A stretch of 64,000 nt of DNA from Cokeromyces recurvatus (lineage: Eukaryota; Mucoromycota; Mucoromycetes; Mucorales; Mucoraceae): positions 496,001 to 560,000 of the forward strand of contig NW_026251399.1 in assembly GCF_025118155.1 (NCBI RefSeq), given 5' to 3'. This document shows positions 39,407 through 53,276 of this stretch, piece by piece. The translations under genes and the position numbers were made by a program. Below the pieces are notes generated by a model, which saw only the letters and a program-made list of their open reading frames with translations, ran no database searches and was not told where the DNA came from. How positions within the stretch are numbered: position 1 is the stretch's first letter; every line of letters starts with the position of its first letter.

Positions 39407-42119
39407 ATGCCCGCAGCGATTAAGATAACTCTACCTAAACTAGCAGCCAATACTAAGCCTTATGCAAATGCATTGAAGTTATCTGTAGCTGCTAAAGTTA
39501 CAGGTGCTAAACTTGTAGAAACTTCTGGCGATGCTGTTACTTTTGTTAGTAACAACTTTACATTAACTGACGCGAATGCCGCTTTAAAGTAAAAAAAAAA
39601 AAAAGAACGGAAATTTTACTTTGTTTATACCAATTCAATTCATTGTTGTTTATAGATATATTTTTAACGCTACTACTTTCAATGCTTTACAATCAACTGT
39701 TATTGAAAAAGAAGAAACACTTGTTAGCCCCTTAATTATTAAAAGAAGAATTGATCAAGCTTTCCAAAATGTCGAAGATATTATGAATAAGCATGATAAA
39801 GCTTTTGCTAAGGTAATAACAACAAAATATTCTTACACATTGTGGATTACTGAATAAACTTTTTATAGGAATCAGATAAAGTTACTGTAGTTGATGTTAT
39901 TTATTATGGTACTCTTGTCGAAACACTTTCTTCTGCTAAAGACCTTAGCAAATATCCTGTTTTATCTGCTTGGTTTGCAACTGTTTCCAAGAATGAAAAA
40001 TTTGTTGCTGGTGTGGAACATATTAAAGAACAGGTAACATACAATCAATATGAAATAATAATAGTTCATCATAATGACAACATATTATACCTAGACAAAC
40101 AAAGGCGCTAAGCCTAAAAATAAAACAGCTCATGCTGAAAAGAAAGTAACTAAGGAAATCCCTAAGCCTACTTTCAATCCTACTACTCAAAAAGTTAACA
40201 AAGTTGCTGCTAAAATTATTGATCCTTCTATTAAGTAAGGGATATAGTGTATACTTGTATATTAATATATAGTAACTAATGCTTTTTTTTTGGCAAATAG
40301 AGTTCTTCCTAAAGACAATGAACGTAATGTTTTGATTACTTCTGCTCTTCCTTATGTCAACAACGTTCCCCACTTGGGTAATATTGTTGGTTCTACTTTA
40401 AGTGCAGATGTTTATGCCAGATATTGTCGTGCTCGTGGTTACAACACCGCTTTCTTCTGCGGTACAGATGAATATGGTACCGCTACTGAAACTAAAGCTT
40501 TAGAAGAGGGAGTCTCTTGTCGAGAACTTTGTGATAAGTATAATGCCATTCATACCAGTGTATACAAGTGGTTCGATTTATCTTTTGATCTTTTCGGTCG
40601 TACAACTACTGAAAAACAAACAAAAATTGCACAGGATATCTTTTTGAAGAATTATAAGAACGGTAATATTCTTAAGGAATCTATGATTCAATTATATTGT
40701 GAAAAGTGTAATAGGTAAAAAAAAAAGAAAGAAATAGGTAATAGGAGGATAAGTAATTTTTACAATTTTATACAAGATTTTTGGCAGATCGTTATGTTGA
40801 GGGTATATGCCCACATTGTAAGTATGATGATGCTCGTGGTGACCAGTGTGATGCCTGTGGTAAACTTTTGAACGCTACAGAACTTGTCAAGCCTCGCTGT
40901 AAGCTTGATGGTAATACTCCTATTACTAGAGAATCTAATCATCTTTTCCTTGATTTGGGTAAGCTTCAACCTGAGATTGAAAAGGCTTTCAAGAAATCTT
41001 CTACTGAAGGTAAATGGTCTGCTAATGGTATAAACATTACTCAGTCTTGGTTGAAGGAAGGCTTGAAGCCTCGTTGTATTACTCGTGATTTGAAATGGGG
41101 TACTCCTGTTCCACTTGAAGGTTATGAAAATAAAGTATTTTATGTTTGGTTTGATGCTCCTATTGGTTATCCTAGTATTACAGCCAACTACACCGATGAA
41201 TGGGAAAAATGGTGGAAGAACCCTGATAATGTTAAACTATATCAATTTATGGGTAAGGATAATGTTCCATTCCACTCTGTTATTTTCCCTGGTTGTGAAG
41301 TTGGTACTGGTGAAAAGTGGACAGTTGTGAATCATATTAGTACTTGTGGTAAGTGTATAAATAATATATATATATTTATATACAACACACATGTTAATCC
41401 TTTATGGTATAATAGAATATCTTAATTATGAAGGAGGTAAATTCTCCAAATCCCGTAATGTTGGTGTCTTTGGAAACAATGCACAAGAAACTGGTATTCC
41501 ACCTTCTGTCTGGCGTTACTACCTTATGTCTGTTCGTCCTGAAACTAGCGACTCCATGTTTACATGGAATGAATTTATTACCAAGAATAATAGTGAATTA
41601 TTAAATAATCTTGGTAACTTTGTTAATCGTGCTATTCGCTTCATTTTTGCTAAATATGATGGTGTTATTCCTAAGGCTGACTTCTCTGGTCCATTAGAAA
41701 GTGAATTAATCAAAGATGTTAACCATCTTTTGAAACAATATATTGAAACTATGGAAGCTGTTAAACTTAGAGCAGGTCTTGGTATCGCCATGACTATTTC
41801 AGCTCGTGGTAATCAATATCTTCAAGAAGCCAATATGAATAATGCTCTCTTTGAAGAATCTCGTACCAAGTGTGATGCTGTTGTTGCTACTGCTGCTAAT
41901 TTAATCTATCTCTTATCTGCTCTTCTTAGTCCTTATATGCCTGCCACTGCAGAAAGCATGTGCCGTCAATTAAATGCTCCTCTTCGTACTATTCCCGATG
42001 AGTTTTCTATTGATATTTTGGAAGGCCATGTATTAGGTGGTGCTGAATATTTGTTTACTAGAATTGACGAAAAGATGGAAGATATTTGGAAGAAGAAATA
42101 TGGTACTAGTGCCAATTAA
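39407..42119 (+). CDS. MES1: Cytosolic methionyl-tRNA synthetase
   Basis: Charges initiator and elongator tRNA-Met. Seven exons (39407-39588, 39656-39812, 39869-40033, 40095-40234, 40301-40714, 40777-41348, 41416-42119) give 777 residues. Residues about 1-170 form a GST-like domain of the kind that docks on a multi-synthetase partner such as Arc1. The class I HIGH motif is PHLGNI within [16 protein letters not shown]. Zinc-binding knuckles are [18 protein letters not shown]. The KMSKS loop reads KFSKSRN. The segments [20 protein letters not shown] and [15 protein letters not shown] are highly characteristic. The ATG at 39407 lies in a GAG-ATG-CCC context; frames further upstream have no ATG. 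Confidence 0.95.
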
Positions 42120-42252
42120 TTATAATTTTTTTTTGAGTAAATTCAAACATTCATTGTATTAAACTAAGAATAGAAAAAAAAAAACAAATAATAAAAAACG
42201 TCTGTAACTTAAAATTTTTATCTTCTCCCCCTTTTTTTTTTATAATCAGTAA

Positions 42253-43197
42253 ATGGTATTTCCTTCAATCATTGTTTCCGCCAAAACAAAGCAAACCGCT
42301 ACTGTTCTATGGCTTCATGGTCTTGGTGATACAGGTGCTGGATGGTCATTTTTAGCTGAAGAACTTTCAAGCCTTTTTCCCTATATTAAATGGATTTTCC
42401 CTAATGCGTAATTTTCTCGAAACAAAACTACTTGAAAATTTGTTTTAGCACTAATCAATATTAACTCTTTTATTTTTCTAGTCCAATTAAGCCTGTTACT
42501 TTAAATAATGGATATCCTATGCCCGGTAATTCAATAATTATAATACTATATTTTATATATTTATACTAATGCATTTGTTCTAGCATGGTTTGACATTACG
42601 GGTCTTGATAAATCACATTTAAAGCAAGAAGATGAAAAAGGAATGCTTGATTCTGTAGCTTCAAGTAGGATAACAATATAATTTGAAAATATATAACATA
42701 TTACTAATAGAATATATGTATACATCTATATAAGTGAATCAAATTATTCGTGATGAAGTTAACAGTGGCATCCCAAGCAATCGTATCATTGTTGGAGGTT
42801 TCTCTCAAGGATGCGTCCTTTCTTTATTAACTGGGTTGACCTCTGAATATAAATTAGGTGCAATTATTGGTTGTAGTGGATGGCTTGGTTTGTCTAGTAA
42901 ATTTTCTAGTGTAAGTTTATATGCATGTATATTTTAAAAGAAAAAGATATATTCATGTATTTTTTTTTTTTTTAGTTGGCTTCTGAAGCAAATAAAAACA
43001 CACCCATTCTAATGTGCCACGGCGATAATGACCCCGTTGTTTTACCTCAATATGGTAAAGAATCCGCAGAGTTACTTCAAACTCTAGGTTATAATGTAAC
43101 ACGTAAAACATATCCTGGTCTTCCTCATTCAGCAAACGATACTGAAATAAGGGATATTGCTGAATTTATTAAAAAACATATTCCGCCAACACTTTAA
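42253..43197 (+). CDS. Acyl-protein thioesterase 1-like hydrolase
   Basis: Alpha/beta hydrolase that removes palmitate from proteins or acyl chains from lysophospholipids. Five exons (42253-42407, 42482-42525, 42584-42664, 42735-42910, 42976-43197) give 225 residues. Visible are the oxyanion-hole region LWLHGLGDTGAGW, PIKPVTLNNGYPMPAWFDI, the nucleophile elbow GGFSQGC, the catalytic Asp in CHGDNDPVV and the catalytic His in GLPHSANDTE. The elbow ends in Cys where most APTs have Gly (GFSQGG). It follows MetRS by 133 bp and converges on the proteasome gene. Confidence 0.93.
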
Positions 43198-43486
43198 ATA
43201 TAATAAACTTAATAGAATAAAGCCCTTTTTTTTTTAAAACAAAAATAATGTTATGATTAACCCTCATAATGCAAATATAACATAGTGTTATATTATCCCT
43301 TAAATAATTGCTCTATTATTTACTGATATACAATACCTATTATCATACATACTATTTCGGTACACTCATGCATATATAGTGTTGTTCGCTTTTTTTTTTT
43401 TTTTCCTTTTAATTCCCCCCATTACATTTACCATTATATTAAAAAAGTATTTTTTTTTTGTATATTGTGTATATTATATTTCGAAA

Positions 43487-44141
43487 TTACAATTCAACTT
43501 CATGAATACCATCTTTATCAACTAATTGAACCTTAAAGTTTGGCAAATTAACAATGAATCTTGTCTTAAGTTCTTGTATACACATAGCCATTAATTTCTT
43601 TGCTTCCTCAACGGATAGATCTTCTTTGTAGTATCTATCCATTAGTGATGTACAGAAATATGCACCATAACCTTGTGCGCAGAAAGGTAATGATGCCATG
43701 GCCCCAAGATAATCAATCCAATAAAGTTCAGATTTGTCCTTTTTTGCATCATAACCACCAATGATCAAATTAACAGAATAAGGATGCTAATAATAAATAA
43801 CTGTTTTAGTATTTTTCTCTTTCTATCTATCTATTTTTTTTTTCCATAATTTTTACTCTGCTTCTAAGAGAATCGGCTAATTCACGACGAGTAAATGTAG
43901 CAGCTGCTTTAGGGCTAAGTTCAATGTCATGTTTGATGCCATAAAGTTTGATATTGCGTTGAATATATTCAGCAAAGTTGACAGTATCACCAGGTTCTCC
44001 ACTGTAGAGTAAAACTGTGTGCGAGTTCAATTCACGAGATTTATCTTCACTACCTTTCATAACAACAATACTACGAGCACTAACTGTATCAGCAGCAAGT
44101 AATGTAAATCCTTTGCCTGTAATTCCAAAAAGACATTCCAT
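43487..44141 (-). CDS. PRE1: Proteasome subunit beta-4 (PSMB2/Pre1)
   Basis: Structural beta-ring subunit of the 20S proteasome. Two exons (43857-44141, 43487-43786; intron 43787-43856) give 194 residues. It begins MECLFGITGKGFTLLAADT, without the N-terminal catalytic Thr, as expected for the inactive beta-4 subunit. Further matches are HPYSVNLIIGGYD, LYWIDYLGAMASLPFCAQGY and CIQELKTRFIVN. A 34-nt T tract lies about 150 bp upstream of the start (44290-44323). Confidence 0.95.
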
Positions 44142-44286
44142 TTTGTATAGATTTATAAATATGTATGTATTGAATAATGAAAAAAAAAAAAGAGAAGAAA
44201 GTGGACCTTAATTTTGTTCTTACCTTTTTTTTGTGCAAGAACTGACGCGTATGAAGGTGTCTTAACGTGACGTCGATGTCGGCATC

Positions 44287-44325
<39 letters not shown>

Positions 44326-47300
44326 GAATATCTGTGATTTCTAATTATTTAAAGTAAAGTGCATATATAAAAAGCTTGAAATAGGATATATAAAAAATTT
44401 AACCATCTTCTAAAATTGTTATTAGTGAACTTTATTAATATGCTTACTTTAACATAAATTAAAGACACATGTATATGTATACATATATATATATACTGCA
44501 GTCAAATATATATACATATAGCACTTGGATTGTCTGTAAAAGCCGTATACTTACAGTAACTGTGATATATATATATAAGCCATTCCATATTAAGTCGTCG
44601 CTCAAATGCTCTCCAGCGAAACGAAGAACTCTGCAAAAAAAAAAAAATGCTGTCCTATGAGCATTCGTTCTTAATAACGAAAACAAAATAAATTGAACAC
44701 ATTTGCGATAATATATCAACAGTCTATACAGATGACTTACTGGTTAACTGAATTTAACTCTCTTAGCTAGTAGTCATTTGGATAAAAGTGTATACACTGA
44801 CATCTTGGTCTTTATTGTCTTTGTAATCCAAATATATCTTGTTTTCTATAACTTAGATTCATATAAACAAATTATGAATAGATATGTGAATGTTCTGCTA
44901 TACTTTCTGTTTTCTCCCCCCCAAGAAAGTAAGCTATTCTTAATTCATAGCCTTGTTTTATTTTTCAGTAAAGTAGATTAATGAAACAAAGCAGACAGTA
45001 AAAAAAAAAAAAATACTTTCAAGTCTTAACTATTAAAAGATAAAACTAAAGATTTTTAACAATTTGAATAAATTTTAAAGATGTATTTATTCCAAATGAG
45101 ATAATGTTACTAAGCTATACTACTGAAACAGTACCACAGCTCTTTAGCTTTCAAAGAATAAATAAATTCTACAATCAAAAAAAGTTGAACCAGGTTTTCA
45201 TTTTTATAGTAATTGTGCATATATCCATTAAATACATTTAATCAATCGTACACTTTAAAAGGGGCGAATATGCATTTGCTAGAAGACTTGTGAATAAATA
45301 ATGTTATATGGAAATTTTCGATTATAGCTCAGGAATGATATAATTGATTTTGTACGAGTATAAATTCAAATAAATAAATAATATAGAAATAAATCTTATA
45401 TCTTTTCTTCAAATTTTACTACTTTGAGAAACTCACTCATAATCTTATAAAGTTGTTTTCTAATAATTATATTATATAAATATATCTATTTCTCTCTTTT
45501 TTTCCAGGAGCTTTATGGTGACTCAGCAATATCAATGTTTACAAAATGAAGATGCGATATTCGGCTTCCTTATGCTTGAAATCATAAATAAATAAACTGA
45601 AATTTGTATGTAATTTAACCCCGCATTTTTTTTCCCTTTTTAAATTAAAATGGCTTTCATAAATTAGTACGAATGGCACACAATAGATATCATTGCAATC
45701 TACCACAAATGACGTATTTAAAGGTTACTAGTGTGTGCTTGTTATCTCTTCTTAAAGAGCATACCTATTTTTTTTTTTTTTTTAAAAAAAGTAAGAAAAA
45801 ATAAAATATTGGGCTCCACATAATTTATTGTTGTGATTGTGTATCCTCATTTTCTGCTAAACCTTATTTAAACTCATTGCAATTTTGCAAGTGTTATTCA
45901 AAATTCATAAAAGCAATAACTAAAACCAAAAAAACAGACCTGTAGTAACTACTTTTTATTTTTAAACAGAAGTCTCTTTAAATTAATGATTTTAGCCATA
46001 TCGTGATGATAAAATATCATCATTATTATTAACGAGCTAAACAGACATTCTGTTTATTTCTTATAGCCAAATAGTATAGTATAAAAGAATAAAGTAAAGT
46101 TTCCATGTTAAAAATAAGTTATCCTTTATTAAGTTATGATTTTCAATGTTTGGATTAACATTGCTCGAATTTTCTTGAAAACTGTATTATTAGGAATTCT
46201 AATAAAATAAAGAGCTGATCATAATAAAATAATTAGACATCAAATTGAAAGGAAGAAGTGGCTTCTTGACACTTTACAGCAACTTAACATGTATTGACTA
46301 TGAGTGAGTTGCTAACAGTACTTAAAAGAAAACTAAGCTGTTAGCGCAAGTTTACATATATATATATGATGAAGTATATGCATACCGAAGATATACTTGG
46401 TCTATAGTATGCATCGAATAATTAAACTTGCATGTTTATGGCATCAAGTATACAAACCATAGCTAGAATACACATCTTATGTAATAACTTACTTGTTTTT
46501 CTTTTTCTTTTATGACAATTCTTAAACGCGAAATATCAAAGTGTTCTATTTTATACCAATACTTTATTCAATAATCCTAGCATTAAGATAACTCACTTTA
46601 TTCAAAAAATCTTTTTTACAAACAATACAATTGTTACTATGTTTAATAGAAAATGTGATTATTTACATACATACACATCTATTTTTTACTCTTTTGATTC
46701 TTTTAAACTTTTTCAATGATTCACAAAAAGGAAAAAAGAAAATCAAAGTGTTAATTATTTATTAGAGTGTGATGGATACTATTATTAAAGTAGAAGCATT
46801 AGACATCATATTTGTCATTGTTTATACTTTATCAAAGACAAGTTCTGATCCTATCAAAGACTTATTGAGCATTAAAATTTATTTAGACTTAAAATACAGC
46901 TTTTTTTTTTAAAATTGCTTTAAAGAAAGTAACATGCTGTACGTTATAATACCTGCATGTAATAAACATATATTAGTTCTCATTTCATTCTTTATCACTT
47001 ATATCTGGAATTGTACTGGTAGATTTACTGCTTATAAGTTTAACTTATTTAGAATGAATGTTGTCTTCTATTTATTAGTAAGTCAATAGCATTTATCAAA
47101 TAAAATACTTTCAAATACAATTCGAAATAATTAATTTCATTAAAAAAGCTAAATAGTTTATGCGAAAAATCAAAACTTGATTAACTCAATCAATTTGGAA
47201 AACTAGAATCTATATATATTGTTACAGGAAAAGAAAAGCTTGTGGCGACATTAAGTGTTCACAGAAAAAAAAAGAAAAAAAAGAAAAAGAAAATAGACAT

Positions 47301-47676
47301 AGTACGATTAAATTACCCGAATTTTGATTTCTATTATTTCAGTGAAACTGTATACAAAGCTAAGAAGTCATTTTTGACACCTAACGATGTAGTGGAAAAG
47401 GAAAAGCATATCACGTAGTACGGAATACTCTAGTTTTATTGATAAATAGAAAAAAAAAAAAGTAAGGAGGGGGGTGCACCTATCTAAATTATGCAGAGCG
47501 ATTTTATAACGGTTTGTCTTTTTATTTTATTTCATTTTTTAATCTACGATTATTTTAATTTCATTAGCAGATTTCAAAATTCGATTTGCACTTTTCCCTT
47601 CAATTCACATATTTCTTCTAGACAAATTTATAATAAAGATATAAAGATATAAAATTACTAAAACTATTTCATTAAA
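44142..47676. other. 3.5 kb gene desert
   Basis: Strongly AT-rich, with T34 at 44290-44323 and (TA)n stretches near 44480. Short frames on either strand are low-complexity. I found no gene, tRNA or terminal repeats. Confidence 0.55.
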
Positions 47677-50600
47677 ATGATTCAATTAAGCCTTAATGGC
47701 ACATTGATTATTATATTGTCACTAATATTGGGCCACTTTATCTCAATTTCACTTGCCTCCCCACAATTTCATATAGGTAAAAAAAAAAAAAAAAAAAGAA
47801 AGAAAAAAAAAAATTAAATATTAAAAATCATTATTTTAATCAATTATCAATTAACAGTGAATGATAATGATGCTTTTGGTAATCATTGTAAGTTGCCAAC
47901 TTATTACTCGTATCCATGCCCGGAACTTTGTGTACGTGATATTGCCATGTGCCCCCCAGATAATAAACCTCCAACTTGTCCAGAAGGTACAACTTACTGT
48001 GTTGATAGTCAATGTCGTGAGATCTGCGATGACTCTCTTGTATCTGTATGTGCTTGTCCCGGTGCTCCTGCATTAATCGGTAAGGTGTATTCTTGTGGTG
48101 GTAACAATCTTCGAACAAATATTGAAAATTTTGTGGTCGAAAATAAGGCCAACCAAAGTGCTGAAGCATGTGCAAAAGCTGCAAATCTTCAAAATATTCC
48201 TAATTGGTTACCTAACCCTAAATCTGCTATGTGGCATCAATGCCCTACTCCTGATTATGGCCAACTTACATTTACAGAACCAGTTTTCATTGCTCTCTAT
48301 AGCTTTTATGGTTCTTGCTTTATATCGTTATTTTTTTGGTTTTTATTTAAAAAATTTACTGAAAAGGTAACAAGTAAAATTTTACAAATAACGAGGAGGA
48401 AGAGGAGGATAGTGTTGTAAAAAAAAAAAAAAAAAAAAAAAGGGGTGGAGGCGAGTTAAGGAGTCGTATATATTTCATATAGTGACAGTTCGATGACGTT
48501 ACTAACATTCTTTAACTAGCCACAACAATTATCAACGAAAAAAGCCAATGAAGTTCATAGAGATACATATATTGATCCCGAGCATATATTATCATTGGAA
48601 GAGAAAAAAATGGATACAAAATCCAAAACTACTAATAGCTCAGATAGTTTTTCTGATTTTGATGATAATGATACAATCATACATGCTTATAAGCGAAACT
48701 GGCTTGGTGATATTTCTCTCTTGTTTTTTATTTTACAAACAGTGGGACAGGTAGCTTTCATGATACTCATGACACAGGATTACTATACAAATTACTCTCT
48801 TTTCCGTGGCTATGGAGAAATCCAGGCTAGTACCTTTATTGGAATGTGGTATATTCTGTTTTTTTGGTTTGCTAGTTTCACTATCTTTCGATTCAGACTG
48901 CCAAATTTCTTTAGGATCAAATGTAACTATGCAGAGGGTCAATATGTTCAAATTGAAAGGCGTCAATCCCCTTTGATTCTCATGGTGGATCAATCAGATC
49001 GTATTACAGACTTTGTTCGATATTTAGAATGGAAATCTAAGCGTATACTTGGCTTGGATGTAGTAGTGACTAATGCACCACTTCGTTATACCTCTAGTGG
49101 AACCAAATATTTTGTCTATCAATGTACACGTTATGTTTATCATCCAGAAAGTGATTCCTTTTCGCCTCATCAATTTCATTTAGCTGATACTCATGCTGGT
49201 CTTGCTGCCTTAGATTATGGGCTGACTTCTGAAGAAGCTATTATGAGAGAAGAATTAATTGGTCCTAACTTTATTGAAGTCTATGTCCCAAATTTTGTCA
49301 TTGCCTTGTTTCGAGAATTTTCATCCTTCTTTTACATTTATCAATTTACTATTCTTTGGTTGTTTTACTATTTTGCTTATTGTATGTCTAATCTTTATTT
49401 TATGAATATTCTTTTATACTGAAAACTTTTTTTTTCCCCTACTCTTTTCTCTCCTATCGAATAGGGCAAGTGGGTATCGCTGATACTGCTGTCATTCTTG
49501 TTTCTGCTCTGGTAAAGGTAATCGTTCGTCTTCGATCTGAAAAACGAATTAAAAAAATGGCCGAATTTACAGATCGTATCAACATTCTTCGTGATGGCCA
49601 CTGGCAAGAAAAATCGATTGCAGATCTTTTGCCAGGGGATGTCTTTGAAGTGACAGAGGGTAAGACAACTCCTTGTGATGGTGTTATATTGACAGGCAAT
49701 ATCGTTGCTGATGAAAGCTCCTTGACAGGCGAGCCCTTACCTATTCGTAAATTCCCTCTACGAAAGGATGATGTAGAGACAGTCTTTGATCGTTTAGGAA
49801 GTAGCAAGATGTCTACTATCTTTTCTGGTACCATTATCTCTCAAGCTCAACCTGCTTCGAATGAGAGTCGAGTGACTGCTCTCGTAACTCATACGGGTAC
49901 TGCAACTGATAAAGGTGAGCTTGTCAAGAAGATCTTATTCCCAACCCATGTTTCCTTTATTTTTGATGAGCAGATTAAGGTTGTCATCTTAATCTTACTT
50001 TGCTGCGGTTTACTTTGTCTTGGCTTAGCTATCTGGATGTACGCAAAGGGCACAAGTGCATGGTTTTATGCGATGTTTGCTATCTCTCAACTTGTCTCCC
50101 CTTTGCTTCCAGCTGCCTTGGTTGTAGGCCAGTCCGTTGCTGCCAACCGATTAAAAGCGAAAAAGATCTTTTGCGTTGACTTGCCTCGAATCCTGATGGC
50201 AGGTAAAGTTCAACTCTTTTGTTTTGATAAAACAGGGACCCTCACAAAGGAAGGACTTGAATTCTTTGGCGCTCAACCGATCAAGAAGAAAGCTCAGAAT
50301 AAGCCACTACCAGAATTTGATAGACATGAGAGATCAGTCGATCGCTTACCTCATTTAGTTCAAATCGGTCTTGCGACGTGTCATGCTGTAACAACCTTAA
50401 ATGGTCAATTTATAGGAAACCCTGTGGATATTGAAATGTTTAGGTCCTCTGGATGGCAATTAAACGATCATACTGACTATATTGATACTCTGACACCACC
50501 ACCACCACCACCATCATCATCATCTCTTTCTCAAACTGATAATCAATCTCCAATTCATGTCTTGAAACGCTATGAATTTGTTCATGCTCGTATGTCCATG

Positions 50601-51487
50601 TCCGTTGCTGTCTTAGATACAGCCACGAACAAGGTTCATATCTTTATCAAGGGGGCCTATGAAAAAATTAAGGAACTCTCTCATCCAGATTCGATCCCTC
50701 AGGATTACGATCGTATAACTGCAAATCAAGCTAGAGAAGGCTGTTATGTGCTTGCTCTTGCGCATCGTGAAATCAACTTGGATCAAATAGTAGGTGGCCT
50801 TGATGGCTTTCAACAATGGAAACGAGATGAAATGGAAACTGATATTCATTTTTTGAGCCTTATTATCTTTAAAAATCAGTTGAAACCTGATACGTCAGAG
50901 AACATTGCTGAATTGAAACGAGGTGACACACGCACGATCATGATTACGGGTGACACAGCCCTTACAGGTGTCTATATCGCTCGTCAATGCGGCATGACGA
51001 CATCAAAGACCAGTCGGGTCCTCTTGGGCGACTTGGATTCGCAAAGGGGACGTGTCGTCTGGTGTGATGTGGATGATCCAGAGACATTCCCAGACATCAA
51101 TGTGGATCATTCTCTGATGAACAAAGATCATACGCCTGTTGAACTCGCTGTTACCGGGAAAGCATTCGAATGGTTAAACGATCACGACCTGATGCGACAG
51201 TACTTACTGGATACGCGTGTATTTGCTCGTATGACACCTAATGGTAAAGTAAAATGTGTTCAGCTGCATATGGAACAAGGGATTACAGCTATGACTGGTG
51301 ATGGTGGTAATGATTGTGGTGCTTTACGTGCAGCGCATGTGGGGATTGCTATGTCTGATGCTGAAGCATCTATTGTTTCTCCATTCAATACAAGTATTCG
51401 TAGTGTTCGATCCTGTGTTGAATTAATTCGTCAAGGTCGTGGAGCTCTAGCAACATCCATTACTGGTTACAAATACTTGATTTGTAA

Positions 51488-51521
<34 letters not shown>

Positions 51522-52468
51522 AAAGAAAGAAAGAAAGAAAGAAAAGAGAAAACTAATATATATATTTGTATAATACTTGTTTTTTTTCATAATAGTATAT
51601 GGACAAGTAATGATGATGTTGAAAATCTTTGCTTTTTACTTTTCAGTTTCTATGTCAGAAGCTATCTGGATTGCTATTGACGTTTTTATTACAGTCTTAC
51701 TTACATATGCTGTCTCACAATCAAAAGCTGCTTCAAATCTTTCTCCTCATCGACCTACAGCACGTTTACTTGGTCCTCAAGCACTTGCCTCAGGTATGGG
51801 TCTAGTTGCTATTAACTGGATATTTTTAATTAGCGCTTTTGTAATGCTTTATAAGCAAGGTAAATATAAATACATATACAATTTTTAATTTTTAATTTTT
51901 AATTTTTAATTTTTAATAAAAATATTTTTTTTTTTTTTTTTTTTTTCATTTATATACAGATTGGTTCCTATGTAATGAATTTGATTCACGAGCAGTTGAC
52001 TTATCTAAATGGATGCTCTTAGCGGATAATTATGAAGGAGAGGTACTAGGTATTGTTTGTCTTTATCAATTCATCAACAATGCAGCGGTTTTTAATTTCG
52101 GTTACAAATTTCGACAAAGCTTTTGGAGAAATTATACACTTGTATGTCTTTGGCTCTTGTATCTAGCGATTGCCTCCTATTGGACATTAGCAGATCCAAA
52201 TCGATTTGGATGTATGTTTCGTTTTAATTGTGGGACAAGGGAGGTCCTTGAGCAAATAGGTTATGAGCCGCCTACTACCTTTATTACTCCGTATAATACA
52301 CCATTAGGACATAACGTGATGCCGAGGGAATTTCGATGGAAACTATGGGGTCTAGTCATTGGAAATATGATAACAGCATTGACTTATGAAAGAATTGTTG
52401 TTTTGGGACCAGTCCATACTTATTTAGCTAAAAGATTCCCCCTAAAGAGACTTGAAAAATCTTTATAA
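47677..52468 (+). CDS. P5-type ATPase with secreted-type Cys-rich N-terminus
   Basis: P-type ATPase, probably P5B (ATP13A/Ypk9 group), likely in endomembranes. Six exons (47677-47776, 47858-48366, 48520-49381, 49465-51483, 51596-51859, 51960-52468) give 1420 residues. A signal-peptide-like segment (GTLIIILSLILGHFISISLA) is followed by about 150 residues with 13 Cys and no counterpart I know in human ATP13A proteins. Then come one membrane helix, a cytosolic linker and the P5 core. Core motifs are the A-domain DESSLTGEPLP, the phosphorylation site FCFDKTGTLTKEG, the hinge region TGDGGNDCGALRAAHVG and DAEASIVSPF. The M4 motif reads SPLLPAAL where P5B usually has PPALP and P5A PPELP. Known P5B pumps move polyamines and P5A pumps dislocate helices; the substrate here is open. 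Confidence 0.87.
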
Positions 52469-52514
52469 TAATAATGTATGAATACACATGGTACGTAATA
52501 GCATATAATAAATC

Positions 52515-52553
<39 letters not shown>

Positions 52554-53276
52554 TTTGTTTTACTTTGAATATTCATTTCTATTCTGGTTTTGCTCGAGTA
52601 AACAGATAAAGAAGCCATTTTCCCTCTTTCTACTAAATTCGATAGTAACAGTCTTTCCCATTTTTTCTTTTAAACACAAAGTATTTCTTTTTTTTTTTTT
52701 TTTATTAACAAATAAATTATGTCATCATTGGGCAGTATTAAATCTATGTTATCTATTATAGTATAAAATAGTGTCTTCAAAAGACTCAAGAAAAGTTAAA
52801 ATTTGATAGATAAGAAAATTGCTTTATATACATATATATCAAAGTATCTCAGACTTAAAAAAAAAAAAAAAGATAAAACTACAAAATTATACAATTTTCA
52901 CTGCATTTAGTGCTGGATATTTTCCTTTGTAATTGATTTGATCAAAAATATATGCATTGTATGATTAAGCAATAATGAATTTATTCAAAGACCTGCCTTT
53001 TTTATACTTGAACTTTTAAATTTTATTAGCAGCATTGTAAAAGTATTTTAACAAATTGATTTCATTGATAAAATAATAAAGAAAGAACTATCTAGGAGGA
53101 GAGTGAAAAACAGACAAGAATCTCAAAAGTTTCACTTGTGATAAGAAGAATGTATAAATTACTATTTATAATCGAATATGTATGTTTAAATAAATAAATA
53201 GTGCTACTGTAAATGTATACAAATACTACATGATATATATACAAATAATAATATGAAAATGGTATAAAAGATTATT
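52469..53276. repeat. Convergent spacer with T tracts
   Basis: Lies between the P5 ATPase and the SLC44-like gene. It contains T35 at 52517-52551 and a T23 tract near 52689-52703, and no gene. Confidence 0.6.

Noticed and set aside
44450..44990. Short frames upstream of the 3.5 kb desert
   Set aside because: Built on TA repeats and A/T tracts; no support as genes.
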